The position numbers and the translations under genes are program-made. From JBBQRS01 sp038214535 (GTDB lineage Bacteria; Chloroflexota; Anaerolineae; CG2-30-64-16), in NCBI GenBank assembly GCA_038214535.1, contig JBBQRS010000082.1, positions 1 to 21,867 on the forward strand: 21,867 nt of DNA, given 5' to 3'. Position 1 is the stretch's first letter; each line of letters starts with the position of its first letter. The notes beneath the pieces were generated by a model, which did not search any database, had not been told where the DNA came from, and saw only the letters and a list, made by a program, of their open reading frames with translations. Shown piece by piece: positions 7,044-14,960 of this stretch.

Positions 7044-8017
7044 TAAAAGAGCTGACCATATTAGACCTGGTTCGAGATGACCTGACTCGGGTTGAGGACA
7101 AAATGCGCACCGTCTCGGACAGCGCGTATGCGCCGCTGGCCGAAGCTTTTCTGCAACTGCTGAGCAGCGGCGGGAAACGGCTGCGCCCCGCGCTGGCGCT
7201 GGCCGGTTATGGCCTGTTCGAGCCGAAGCCCGACGACCGCACCGTTGCGTTGGCCGCCGCCGTCGAGACGCTGCATAACGCCACCCTGGTACACGACGAC
7301 CTGATTGATGGCGCGTTGTTGCGCCGCGGCAGCACCACGCTCAACGCTGTGTGGGATAAGGGCGCAACCGTACTGGCAGGCGACTATCTGTTCGCGCGCG
7401 CCGCCGGCTTCGCCGCCGAAACGGGCGACGTGCGAGTGGTGCAGTTGTTCGCCGATACGCTGCGCATCATCTGTGAGGGCGAGTTGCGCCAGCATTTCTC
7501 CAGCCGGCAATGGTTGCAGAGCAAGGATTCCTACTACACGCGCATCTTCGCCAAGACGGCCTCGCTCTTCGCCTCGGCCACCAGTTCGGCAGCGATTCTG
7601 GGCGGGGCGACGCCCGAACAGGAGCAAGCTCTTTACGAATACGGGCGGCATCTGGGTATGGCGTTCCAGATTGTGGATGACGTGTTGGACTACGCCGGCG
7701 ACGAATCACAGTTGGGTAAACCGGTCGGCGGCGACCTGCGCCAGGGCATCGTCACGCTGCCATTTTTCTATTACGCTCAGATGCAAGGGGACCGGTCAGC
7801 GCTGGCGGCCCGTTTAAACGCGGCGGTCAGTCAAAACGGCAACGATATGCGCGAAATCATCGCCGAAGTGCAGGCTTCAGGGGCCATCCAACGAGCCTTG
7901 GGCGAGGCGCAGGAACTGGCCGACACGGCGAAGGCCGACCTTACGCCGTTGCCGCGCAACGAGTTCTGGCAGGCGTTGGTCGAGTTGCCCGATTTCGTCG
8001 TCGCTCGCCACGTCTAA
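7040..8017 (+). CDS. All-trans polyprenyl diphosphate synthase
   Basis: This enzyme condenses isopentenyl diphosphate onto an allylic diphosphate to build a trans-polyprenyl chain, usually the side chain of menaquinone or another isoprenoid lipid. The 325 residues contain GGKRLRP (44-50), the first aspartate-rich motif DDLID (86-90) followed by RRG (95-97), and the second motif DDVLD (213-217) with GKPVGGDLRQG (226-236). The residue five before the first motif is Ala (A81). A small residue there fits a long-chain product in this family, so a hepta- to decaprenyl synthase (HepT/IspB-like) is more likely than a farnesyl or geranylgeranyl synthase. The start ATG overlaps the tatD stop. A link to the glycosyltransferases is possible only by context, because bacterial glycan carriers are usually made by the unrelated cis-prenyltransferases. 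Confidence 0.93.
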   Translation: MIKELTILDLVRDDLTRVEDKMRTVSDSAYAPLAEAFLQLLSSGGKRLRPALALAGYGLFEPKPDDRTVALAAAVETLHNATLVHDDLIDGALLRRGSTTLNAVWDKGATVLAGDYLFARAAGFAAETGDVRVVQLFADTLRIICEGELRQHFSSRQWLQSKDSYYTRIFAKTASLFASATSSAAILGGATPEQEQALYEYGRHLGMAFQIVDDVLDYAGDESQLGKPVGGDLRQGIVTLPFFYYAQMQGDRSALAARLNAAVSQNGNDMREIIAEVQASGAIQRALGEAQELADTAKADLTPLPRNEFWQALVELPDFVVARHV

Positions 8018-8086
8018 GAACCATCCGCATTTGGCCTCGTTGCGCATTGCGCACAGCGGGGCCGCCATCAAGACACGAGCCGGGAC

Positions 8087-9082
8087 ATGCCTGCTCAAAT
8101 TCCCCCTGATCTTTCGATCATCATCGTGAGCTGGAACGTCCGGGACCTGCTGGCCCGTTGCCTACGTTCGTTGCAAATGAGCCCACGCCTGGTGCTCTCC
8201 GGGGCGACTGTCTCCGCATCCACTTCAGAGGGTCGGCCCTACACGGCCGAAGTGATCGTCGTGGATAACGCCTCGGCGGACGACAGCGCGGCCATGACGG
8301 CGACCGATTTCCCCTGGGTCCGGCTGGTGGCGAACGATGATAATCGCGGGTTCACCGGCGGCAACAACCAGGGATTGGAGCTTGCCACCGGCCGCTACGT
8401 GTTGTTCCTCAACCCCGACACAGAGGTCTTAGGCGATGCGCTGCCGATCATGTTAGACTATCTGGAGGCGCATCCCGAGGTCGGCGCGTTGGGGCCGGAG
8501 TTACACTATGCCGATGGCAGCCTGCAATCCTCGCGCCGGCGCTTCCCGACGCTGCTCACGGGGTTCTTCGAAAGCACGCCTATCGCATGGCACTGGCCCG
8601 ATAACCCTTGGGCGCGCCGTTATCGCATGGAGGAAACCAGGGCCGACGACGACGCTGTGGTAGACTGGGTCGTGGGCGCGGCCCTGCTGGCGCGTCGCGC
8701 CGTGCTGGATCAGATCGGCGGCTTCGATGAAGCCTATTTCATGTACTCGGAAGAGATGGACTGGCAGCGCCGCGCAAAGGACGCCGGGTGGGAAGTCGCC
8801 TACCTGCCCTCGGCGCAAATCGTGCATCACGAGGGAAAATCGAGCGAGCAGGTCACGGCGGCGCGCCACATCTATTTTCAAACCAGCAAGGTGCGCTATT
8901 TCCGCAAGTTCCACGGACCGGTCGCCGCGGGGGCCTTGCGGCTGGCGCTGGTCGGCTCATTTGCAGGCGAGTGGCTGTTGGAGGGTGGGAAGCGCATCCT
9001 GGGTTCCAAACCTGAATTACGCCGTCAGCGCATGGCAGCCTACGGCCAAGTCTGCCGGGCGCTGGTGAAATCCGATGCGTGA
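8087..9082 (+). CDS. Family 2 glycosyltransferase, rhamnosyltransferase-like (WbbL-type)
   Basis: This is a GT-A fold inverting glycosyltransferase of 331 residues that probably acts at the cytosolic face of the membrane in building a surface glycan. It begins with the GT2 strand LSIIIVSWNVRDLLARCLRSL (9-29) and continues with VIVVDNASADDS (56-67), NRGFTGGNNQG (86-96) and the metal/nucleotide motif LNPDTE (108-113). GGFDEAYFMYSEEMDWQRR (211-229) supplies the acidic catalytic region, and HHEGKS follows near 247. This set resembles the WbbL/rhamnosyltransferase subgroup, which fits the nearby GDP-deoxymannose genes, though many of those use dTDP-rhamnose. Residues 32-53 are an unusual Ser/Thr-rich insertion between the first helix and second strand. 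No transmembrane segment is obvious. The 69 bp before it hold only a weak hairpin. Confidence 0.9.
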   Translation: MPAQIPPDLSIIIVSWNVRDLLARCLRSLQMSPRLVLSGATVSASTSEGRPYTAEVIVVDNASADDSAAMTATDFPWVRLVANDDNRGFTGGNNQGLELATGRYVLFLNPDTEVLGDALPIMLDYLEAHPEVGALGPELHYADGSLQSSRRRFPTLLTGFFESTPIAWHWPDNPWARRYRMEETRADDDAVVDWVVGAALLARRAVLDQIGGFDEAYFMYSEEMDWQRRAKDAGWEVAYLPSAQIVHHEGKSSEQVTAARHIYFQTSKVRYFRKFHGPVAAGALRLALVGSFAGEWLLEGGKRILGSKPELRRQRMAAYGQVCRALVKSDA

Positions 9083-9157
9083 GCTGTGCCCTCGCGCGGA
9101 GTCAGCATCCTCAGATGCGGCGCAGCGCGAAAACAACGTATACTATCAAGCAGGGAG

Positions 9158-10366
9158 ATGACGGTGAGAGTCTTATTTGTCAGCGGCGAATATCCGACCA
9201 TGCAGGGCGGCGTAGGCGACTACACCCAGAAGCTCAGCCGCGCGCTCGGCGCGCTGGGGGCCGATGTCCACGTCCTCACCGCGGTAGATGCCGGGGAAGA
9301 CCATCTCCGCCTGCCCGCTGACCCCTACGAGCCGACGGTCTACCCCGAACTCGACGCGCCCGGGTGGGGCTTGTGGGGCGCCGTCAACCGACTGATCGAG
9401 CGGATCACGCCCGATGTGGTCCATATTCAATATCAATCCGCCGCCTACGGCTTGCATCCGGCCGTGAATCTTATGCCCGCACGCCTGCACATGTCGGATG
9501 ATGCCCGCAAAATTGTCACCACCTTCCACGATCTGCGTTATCCCTACTTGTTTCCCAAGGCCGGGCCGCTGCGCTGGCGCAGCGTGATCGCGTTGGCGAG
9601 CGGCAGCGACGCCTGCGTCCTGACCAACCCTTCCGACTGGAGCCGGCTGATCCACACGGGGCTTGCTTCGAAACTCGTGCCTATCCCCATCGGCAGCAAC
9701 ATCCAGTGCGAGCCGCCCGCCGACTACAACCGGGCCGCGCGCCGCGCGCATTGGGGGGCCGGGCCGGATGACTGGCTGCTCGGCTATTTCGGCTTTCTCA
9801 ACCCCGACAAGGGCGGCGAGACCCTGATCCGCGCCCTGGCCGAGTTGGTGCATACCGGCTACCCTGCGCGCTTGCTGATGGTCGGCGGCCAGGTCGGCGC
9901 CAGCGATCCGACCAATCGCGCCTATCTGGAGCATGTTCAAAGCCTCATCCATGAACTGGGCCTGACGGAGCGCGTCCAGTGGACCGGCTTCACCGCCAAC
10001 GATCAGGTCTCGGCGAACCTCCTGGCGACCGATTGCGCCGTGCTGCCCTATCGCGAGGGCGCGACCCTGCGTCACGGCTCACTGATGGCCGCACTGGCGC
10101 ACGGTCTGCCCATCGTCAGCACACAAACCAACCCCGCGACCACGCCCGACGAGAGCGCGTTCCCATCGGTGGTAGATGGCGAGAACGCCTTGCTCGTCCC
10201 ACCCGAAAACCCGGTCTTGCTGGCGGAAGCCGTGATCCACATGATGACCGACGCCGCGCTGCGCGCTCGCATGAGCCGCGCGGCGCTGGCCCTTTCGCTT
10301 GACTTCGGGTGGCAAGCCATCGCCGAACGCCACCTGGAGATGTATCGGAGGCTGGGAGTCGGGTAA
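9158..10366 (+). CDS. Family 4 (GT-B) glycosyltransferase
   Basis: This is a retaining GT-B glycosyltransferase of 402 residues, presumably cytosolic and using a nucleotide-sugar donor for glycan assembly. The N-terminal domain starts VRVLFVSGEYPTMQGGVGDYTQKL (3-26) with the acceptor-side Gly-rich loop. The second domain begins at GYFGFLNPDKGGETLIRAL (209-227), followed by LLMVGG (239-244) and TDCAVLPYREGATLRHGSLMAALAHGLPIVST (291-322). The canonical E-x7-E motif is altered: E300 is followed eight residues later by Ser308. This R-x-G-S-L form occurs in some GT4 branches. The frame is open to 9086, but ATG 9158 is the natural first-strand start. GTG 9164, six bases after AGGGAG, is an equally good alternative that shortens the protein by two residues. 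The stop is 4 bp before the next gene. Confidence 0.88.
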   Translation: MTVRVLFVSGEYPTMQGGVGDYTQKLSRALGALGADVHVLTAVDAGEDHLRLPADPYEPTVYPELDAPGWGLWGAVNRLIERITPDVVHIQYQSAAYGLHPAVNLMPARLHMSDDARKIVTTFHDLRYPYLFPKAGPLRWRSVIALASGSDACVLTNPSDWSRLIHTGLASKLVPIPIGSNIQCEPPADYNRAARRAHWGAGPDDWLLGYFGFLNPDKGGETLIRALAELVHTGYPARLLMVGGQVGASDPTNRAYLEHVQSLIHELGLTERVQWTGFTANDQVSANLLATDCAVLPYREGATLRHGSLMAALAHGLPIVSTQTNPATTPDESAFPSVVDGENALLVPPENPVLLAEAVIHMMTDAALRARMSRAALALSLDFGWQAIAERHLEMYRRLGVG

Positions 10367-10370
10367 CGCG

Positions 10371-12638
10371 ATGCGGACCAGTCAAAGCGCCGTTCCCCAT
10401 ATCGGCATTGCCGCGATCCTCATCACCTACGCGATCCTGGGCGTCGTGTTCAGCGTCGTCACCCCGATCTTCGAGGCCCCCGACGAGATCCATCACTATT
10501 TTTATGTCAAGCAGTTGGCGGACGGCGGCGGCCTGCCGCGCCAAGACCTGACCGAGCCGCCCCTCCCCTGGGATCAGGAAGGTAGCCAGCCGCCCCTCTA
10601 TTACGGGCTGGCCGCGCTCCTCACCGCGCCCATAGACACGCGCGACGCGCTCGATCTGCTCTGGCGCAACCCGCACGCCAACATCGGCGACCCGTTGCGG
10701 CCCGGCAACAAAAATCGCATCGTCCACACCGAGCGCGAGGCGTGGCCCTATCGGGACACAACCCTGGCAATCCACCTCGCGCGCTGGCTGTCACTGGCCC
10801 TGGGCGCGATCACCGTCTGGCTGATCTACGGCATCGCCCGCGAACTGCTGCCAACCGACCCCGATATTGCGCTGGCGACCGCGGCGCTGGTCGCGTTCAC
10901 GCCGCAATTCCTCTTCATCCACAGCGCCGTCTCCAACGACGCCATGATTACGGTGCTGGCGACGCTGGTCGCGTTCATCGTCGTCCGGCTGGCAACGCGC
11001 GCCGCGGAGGGTCAGCGTTGGTGGCCGCTCCTGCTGGGCGTCGCGCTCGGGCTGACGGCGCTGGCAAAGCTGAGCGGCCTGCTGGCGTGGGTCTGGGCCG
11101 GCGGCGCGTGCTTCGGCATCCAGACGCACCGGTATGGCTGGCGGCGCGCCGTGCGCGATCTGATGGTCGTGTTCGGCGTGGCCGCATTGGTGTCGGGCTG
11201 GTGGTATCTCCGCAACTGGCGGCTCTACAGCGATTTCACCGGCCTGAACCGGATGCTCAGCGTGGTGGGCGGCCAACCTCAGCCGCTGGGCTGGCGCTCC
11301 CTGTTGGGCCAGTTCCAGGGTCTGCGCATCTCCTACTGGGGACTGTTCGGCTGGTTCAACGTGCCGTGGCCCGACCTCATCTACCGGCTGCTCGACGCCT
11401 TCGGCATCGTCGCCCTGCTCGGGCTGGGCGTGTTTGCCCTGCGCCGCCGGCTCGACTTCTGGCCCCCGCCGCCTGCGCGCCCGCTGACAGGCTGGTGGGC
11501 GCTGCCCGCATCGTGGCTGATCCTCCTTGTCGCCGGTCTGGTCGCCTGGGTCGCAACCACCCCCGGCGCGCAGGGCCGCTTGCTCTTTCCCGCGGCCTGG
11601 GCCATTGGCCTGTTCCTGATGGTAGGGTGGGCCGGTTGGTCGGTCGCGCGTCGTCGCAGCCTGTGGTTAATGGCCCCACCGTTGTTTCTCGCCGTGCTTT
11701 CCGCGCTCAGCCCGTGGCTGGTCATCCGCCCGGCCTATCAGCGCCCCCCGGTCATCGCGCCGGCAGATGTCCCCGCGGAGGCCCGTCAGACGCCGGTCTA
11801 TCACGGCGCGCCGGTGCGTTCGTTGGGCGGGCGCGTCTCGCCGGACACGGTGCGCCCCGGCGAGACGGTCTGGGCCACGAACTACTGGGAAGTCCTGGCC
11901 CCACTCGAGCGCGATTACACAGCCTTCGTACACATGCTTGATCAGGATGGGCGTAGCGTGGCCGAGAGCAACAGTTGGCCCGGCCAGGGCAATTATCCGA
12001 CTCGCCTCTGGCAGCCGGGCACAGTGGTGGTGGACGAACACCCGGTGCAAATTCCCTACGATGTGGCTGCGCCGGTCGTCCTGAACGCCGATTTCGGCCT
12101 GTTCCTCGCGCCACAGGGGGCCGAACTACGCAGCCAGACCGCCGATGGTGAGCCGGTGGAGAACATTGTGGGTTCGGTGCGCGTGCTGCCCATGACGCCT
12201 CCGGCGGCGCGCCCGCAGCAAACGGTGTCGGCGCAGCTTGGCGACTCAATCCGCTTGCTGGGCTATGACCTGTTGGGCGCGTTCCCCGCGGAGGCAGGCC
12301 GCCCCGCGACCGTAACGCTCTACTGGCAGGCCGATCGGCGCCCTACCGACGACTACACCGTCTTCATCCACCTGCGCGACCGCGACGGCGTGAACGTTGC
12401 ATACGGCGACGGCCCGCCGCGTGACGGCGGCTGGCCCACCTGGGCCTGGGAGCCGGGGCAGGCCGTCATAGATCGCCACACGCTGGTGATCCCGGAAGAC
12501 GTGCCCGCAGGTTCCTATACTCTGTGGGCGGGCATGTATCGCCTGGGCGACGAAAGCCGGCTGCCCGTCAGCGGGCCGGAAAGCCGCGTGCTCGATGACG
12601 CCATCTATCTGCAAGACGTGGTGGTCACGGGTGACTAG
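10371..12638 (+). CDS. GT-C membrane glycosyltransferase (GT39/DUF2142-like) with two C-terminal beta-sandwich modules
   Basis: This is a 755-residue integral-membrane protein, likely a GT-C enzyme that takes sugar from a polyprenyl-phosphate donor on the outer face of the membrane. TM1 is about 11-32. The first extracytoplasmic loop holds the acidic motif FEAPDEIHHYF (34-44), then EGSQPPLYYGL (70-80). About ten further hydrophobic segments run to 455, with TPGAQGRLLFPAAW (397-410) near the last ones. This resembles GT39/ArnT-like and DUF2142 proteins. Two related non-membrane modules follow, about 478-607 and 620-752. Both have G-x-x-V/A-x-x-x-Y-W in an early strand, D-Y-T-x-F-x-H, and a P-T-x-x-W-x-P-G turn; the second ends in AGSYTLWAGMYRLG. 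ATG 10371 was chosen because the longer frame overlaps the GT4 gene. Donor and acceptor cannot be read from the sequence. Confidence 0.82.
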   Translation: MRTSQSAVPHIGIAAILITYAILGVVFSVVTPIFEAPDEIHHYFYVKQLADGGGLPRQDLTEPPLPWDQEGSQPPLYYGLAALLTAPIDTRDALDLLWRNPHANIGDPLRPGNKNRIVHTEREAWPYRDTTLAIHLARWLSLALGAITVWLIYGIARELLPTDPDIALATAALVAFTPQFLFIHSAVSNDAMITVLATLVAFIVVRLATRAAEGQRWWPLLLGVALGLTALAKLSGLLAWVWAGGACFGIQTHRYGWRRAVRDLMVVFGVAALVSGWWYLRNWRLYSDFTGLNRMLSVVGGQPQPLGWRSLLGQFQGLRISYWGLFGWFNVPWPDLIYRLLDAFGIVALLGLGVFALRRRLDFWPPPPARPLTGWWALPASWLILLVAGLVAWVATTPGAQGRLLFPAAWAIGLFLMVGWAGWSVARRRSLWLMAPPLFLAVLSALSPWLVIRPAYQRPPVIAPADVPAEARQTPVYHGAPVRSLGGRVSPDTVRPGETVWATNYWEVLAPLERDYTAFVHMLDQDGRSVAESNSWPGQGNYPTRLWQPGTVVVDEHPVQIPYDVAAPVVLNADFGLFLAPQGAELRSQTADGEPVENIVGSVRVLPMTPPAARPQQTVSAQLGDSIRLLGYDLLGAFPAEAGRPATVTLYWQADRRPTDDYTVFIHLRDRDGVNVAYGDGPPRDGGWPTWAWEPGQAVIDRHTLVIPEDVPAGSYTLWAGMYRLGDESRLPVSGPESRVLDDAIYLQDVVVTGD

Positions 12639-12686
12639 CACACATCAAACCGGTAGGCGGGCTGCATTTCAAGTTTGGGGCGGGAT

Positions 12687-12799
12687 TGTCACCCTGAGCG
12701 GGTTAACCATTCAAAACCCGCTACGATTGGTCTCTAGCGAAGGGTCTCGTGTCCCAAATCGAGATGCTTCGGCCCAAAACGGCGGGCCTCAGCATGACA
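12687..12799. repeat. TGTCACCCTGAG...CTCAGCATGACA inverted-repeat element
   Basis: The outer ends TGTCACCCTGAG (12687-12698) and CTCAGCATGACA (12788-12799) are imperfect inverted copies. An inner pair, GCGAAGGGTCTCG (12737-12749) and CGAGATGCTTCGG (12760-12772), forms a second palindrome. It matches, from memory, a widely dispersed GTCATTCTGAGCGAAGCGAA-type bacterial intergenic repeat. It fills most of the 166-bp gap between the two glycosyltransferases and ends 6 bp before the proposed GTG start of the next. It carries no open frame of its own. Confidence 0.75.
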
Positions 12800-12804
12800 T
12801 TGCG

Positions 12805-14895
12805 GTGGGTCACCCCGAAAATGAAATACACCCTGGCGTACGCGCGGGGCCGCGCCTTGCCATCATCGGGCTGCTGTTCGCGGCGTGGGCGCTGCTGCTC
12901 TACCGGCTGAACACCGTCCCGCCCGGCTTCCAACACGACCAGACCTTCAACACGCTCGACGCGCTGGAAGTGCTGAGCGGCAGGCTGCGCCTCTATTACC
13001 CCGCCAATTTCGGGCGTGAGCCGCTGGGCATCTATCTTGGCGCGCTGGGGCTGCGCCTCGCCGGCGGGCATGACGTTTGGGGCCTGCGCTTCGGCACGGG
13101 GATGGCCGGGATGACGGCGCTCGCGACCACGTACTCGCTCGCGCGGCGCGTCCTCTCACAGTGGGGCAGCCTGCTGGCGACCGGACTGATGGCCGGATCG
13201 TTCTGGTTCCTCTTCACCGCCCGCCTGGGTCTCGAACCGATGCTGGTGGTCCCGCTGGCCGCGACGACCTTTTATCTCATGCACCGCGGATTGTCGCGCA
13301 GCGCCACACGTGACCTTACTCTGGCGGGCGTTCCCGCCGCCGCGACGGTCTACACCTATCTCGCGGGCCGCGCCCTCTTCCTCCTCGCGCCGCTCCTGCT
13401 GATTCATGAGTTAATCGCGGGTTGGCTGGTCTCTCGCCGGGGCGGGGATGCGGCGCAGGAGCATTGGCGTAACGTGCGCGGGTTATTACTCTCCTCCGCC
13501 GTGATGCTGGTGCTCAGCCTGCCCATTCTCTGGTACGTGCGGGCCAACGCCGCCGTCGCCGACCAGCGTCTGGGCGAGTTGGGCGGCACGGTGACCGCCG
13601 CGCTGCATGGCGACCTGCGCCCCGTCGCGGATAAGGCGCTGGAGGCCGCGTCCGCGGTCCTATGGGCCGGCTCGACCGCCATCCCCTATCATTACAATCT
13701 ACCCGGGCGGCCTGTGTTGCAGCCGCTCTTCGCGCTGTTGTTCCTGCTTGGCCTCGCATGGACCGTATGGCGCTGGCTGCGGCCTGCAAACGACGTCCCA
13801 CGCGTTAGCGAGTTCCTGTTGCTCGTGGGGCTGGCGCTGGGCATGGCGCCGGTGATCCTGACGGGCGCGGACGCGTTGCACATGCGCGGCGTGGTCGCGT
13901 TTCCGCTGATTTTTCTGCTGACGGCGCGCGGCGTCGAGGAAATAGCGCGGCTTAGCGCCGAATTGTGGGCAAAGCGTTCGGGCCGCGTCCCGCCGAAGGC
14001 GCGCTGGCTGATGGGCGGGCTGGCCGTGGCCCTGGTCGCCGCACAATGGCTGACCAACGGCCAGGCGTACTTCACCGAGTGGGCGACCGCCGAACCCACG
14101 CAGCGCATCTATAACGCCGATTATCGCGCCGCCGCGGCTTATCTCTCACGCAGCGCATCGGCCGAACCGGCTTTCGTCGGCAGCGACCGACAGCTTGACC
14201 TCGACGAGCGAACCTACCAGCTTTACAATTCGGCGCGACGCGACGCGCGCTGGTTCTACCTGCCCGATAACCCTCCGCTGCCACGTGAGGGCGGCGCGCG
14301 CTACCTGTTGCCCGGCAACGCCGACCTGCCTCCTGCGCTGGCGCTTCTCGCGCCCGCCGCGACCACCGATGAGACGCGCCCGGGGCCAACCGGTGATTAC
14401 GCCCTGTTGCGCGCCTTGCGGATCAGCTCGGATGCCGTGGATGCGTTATTGACCCGGGGCGGGGCGCACCCATTAGAGAACATTCCCACCTATGGCGACG
14501 CCCTGCGGTTGACGGCCGCGGGCGTACAGAACAGCGGTGAGGAACTGGGCATCATCACCGAATGGGAAGCGATCGGGGCATGGCCGTTCCAGCCGCCGCC
14601 CGGCGAAGCGCCGCCGCCCCCCAAGCTATCCGTCTCGCTCTACGATGCCACGGGCTATCGGTGGGCGCAGAACGACGTCGCCGCGCGGATGCCCTATCGC
14701 ACCTGGCAGCCCGGCGACCGGCTGGTAGAGACGCTTACCTTACCCCTGACGGGCGATATTCCTCCCGGCGACTACAGCCTCCGGCTCGCCGTCTACGATG
14801 ACCGGGAAGGCGTGTTGCCCGCCCGTATCGGTGACACCGCGGCCACCGGAGACGCCGAAATAGCCGTCGTGACGCTGGCGAATCAGAGTAAGTAA
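12805..14895 (+). CDS. GT39-like GT-C membrane glycosyltransferase with one C-terminal beta-sandwich module
   Basis: This is a 696-residue polytopic protein, probably a polyprenyl-phosphate-sugar-dependent GT-C glycosyltransferase. TM1 is about 17-34. The first outer loop reads PPGFQHDQTFNTLDALEVLSGR (39-60), where GT39-type relatives usually have an Asp-Glu pair; D45 is kept but Glu is Gln. GREPLGIYL (70-78) follows, and roughly ten more hydrophobic segments run to about 500. A soluble stretch and then a divergent module (about 563-696) with SLYDATGYRWAQND and DIPPGDYSLRLAVYDDREG close the protein. The frame is open back to 12595 but overlaps the previous gene and crosses the repeat at 12687-12799. 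GTG 12805 is therefore the best in-frame start, although no clear Shine-Dalgarno precedes it. The repeat may have replaced the original start region, so the N-terminus is uncertain. Confidence 0.8.
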   Translation: MGHPENEIHPGVRAGPRLAIIGLLFAAWALLLYRLNTVPPGFQHDQTFNTLDALEVLSGRLRLYYPANFGREPLGIYLGALGLRLAGGHDVWGLRFGTGMAGMTALATTYSLARRVLSQWGSLLATGLMAGSFWFLFTARLGLEPMLVVPLAATTFYLMHRGLSRSATRDLTLAGVPAAATVYTYLAGRALFLLAPLLLIHELIAGWLVSRRGGDAAQEHWRNVRGLLLSSAVMLVLSLPILWYVRANAAVADQRLGELGGTVTAALHGDLRPVADKALEAASAVLWAGSTAIPYHYNLPGRPVLQPLFALLFLLGLAWTVWRWLRPANDVPRVSEFLLLVGLALGMAPVILTGADALHMRGVVAFPLIFLLTARGVEEIARLSAELWAKRSGRVPPKARWLMGGLAVALVAAQWLTNGQAYFTEWATAEPTQRIYNADYRAAAAYLSRSASAEPAFVGSDRQLDLDERTYQLYNSARRDARWFYLPDNPPLPREGGARYLLPGNADLPPALALLAPAATTDETRPGPTGDYALLRALRISSDAVDALLTRGGAHPLENIPTYGDALRLTAAGVQNSGEELGIITEWEAIGAWPFQPPPGEAPPPPKLSVSLYDATGYRWAQNDVAARMPYRTWQPGDRLVETLTLPLTGDIPPGDYSLRLAVYDDREGVLPARIGDTAATGDAEIAVVTLANQSK

Positions 14896-14925
14896 ACAAG
14901 TAGATAAGTAGACAAGGAAACAAGG
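14890..14925 (+). repeat. Octamer tandem array (AAGTARAC) at a glycosyltransferase stop codon
   Basis: Four successive 8-bp units AAGTAAAC, AAGTAGAT, AAGTAGAC and AAGGAAAC plus AAGG run without interruption from 14890 to 14925. The TAA stop of the upstream gene (14893-14895) lies in the first unit. The AT-rich, purine-biased composition contrasts with the GC-rich genes on both sides. Confidence 0.7.
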
Positions 14926-14960
14926 ATAGGGCCCCTATAACCTTGTTTCCTTGCCTACTT
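14906..14960. terminator. Stem-loop between convergent genes, probably a bidirectional transcription stop
   Basis: The arms 14906-14925 and 14941-14960 pair over 20 bases with one mismatch. ATA/TATA bases and a GGGCCCC core lie in the loop region. The stem sits exactly where the + strand gene (stop 14895) meets the - strand gene (stop 14955-14957). It lacks a strong T-run on either side, so termination is inferred from position and stem strength. Confidence 0.55.

Noticed and set aside
8033..8063. Hairpin GGCCTCGTTGCGCA...TGCGCACAGCGGGGCC after the polyprenyl synthase
   Set aside because: The stem is interrupted, the core would need a one-base loop, and no T-run follows, so it is not a convincing terminator.
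9139..9144. TATACT as a possible -10 box before the GT4 gene
   Set aside because: The region 17 bases upstream has no resemblance to a -35 box, so a promoter cannot be supported.
10742..11941. 399-residue plus-strand frame inside the first GT-C gene
   Set aside because: It is out of frame within a gene that has clear membrane segments and modules, and is Arg/Pro/Ala-rich in the way typical of shifted frames.
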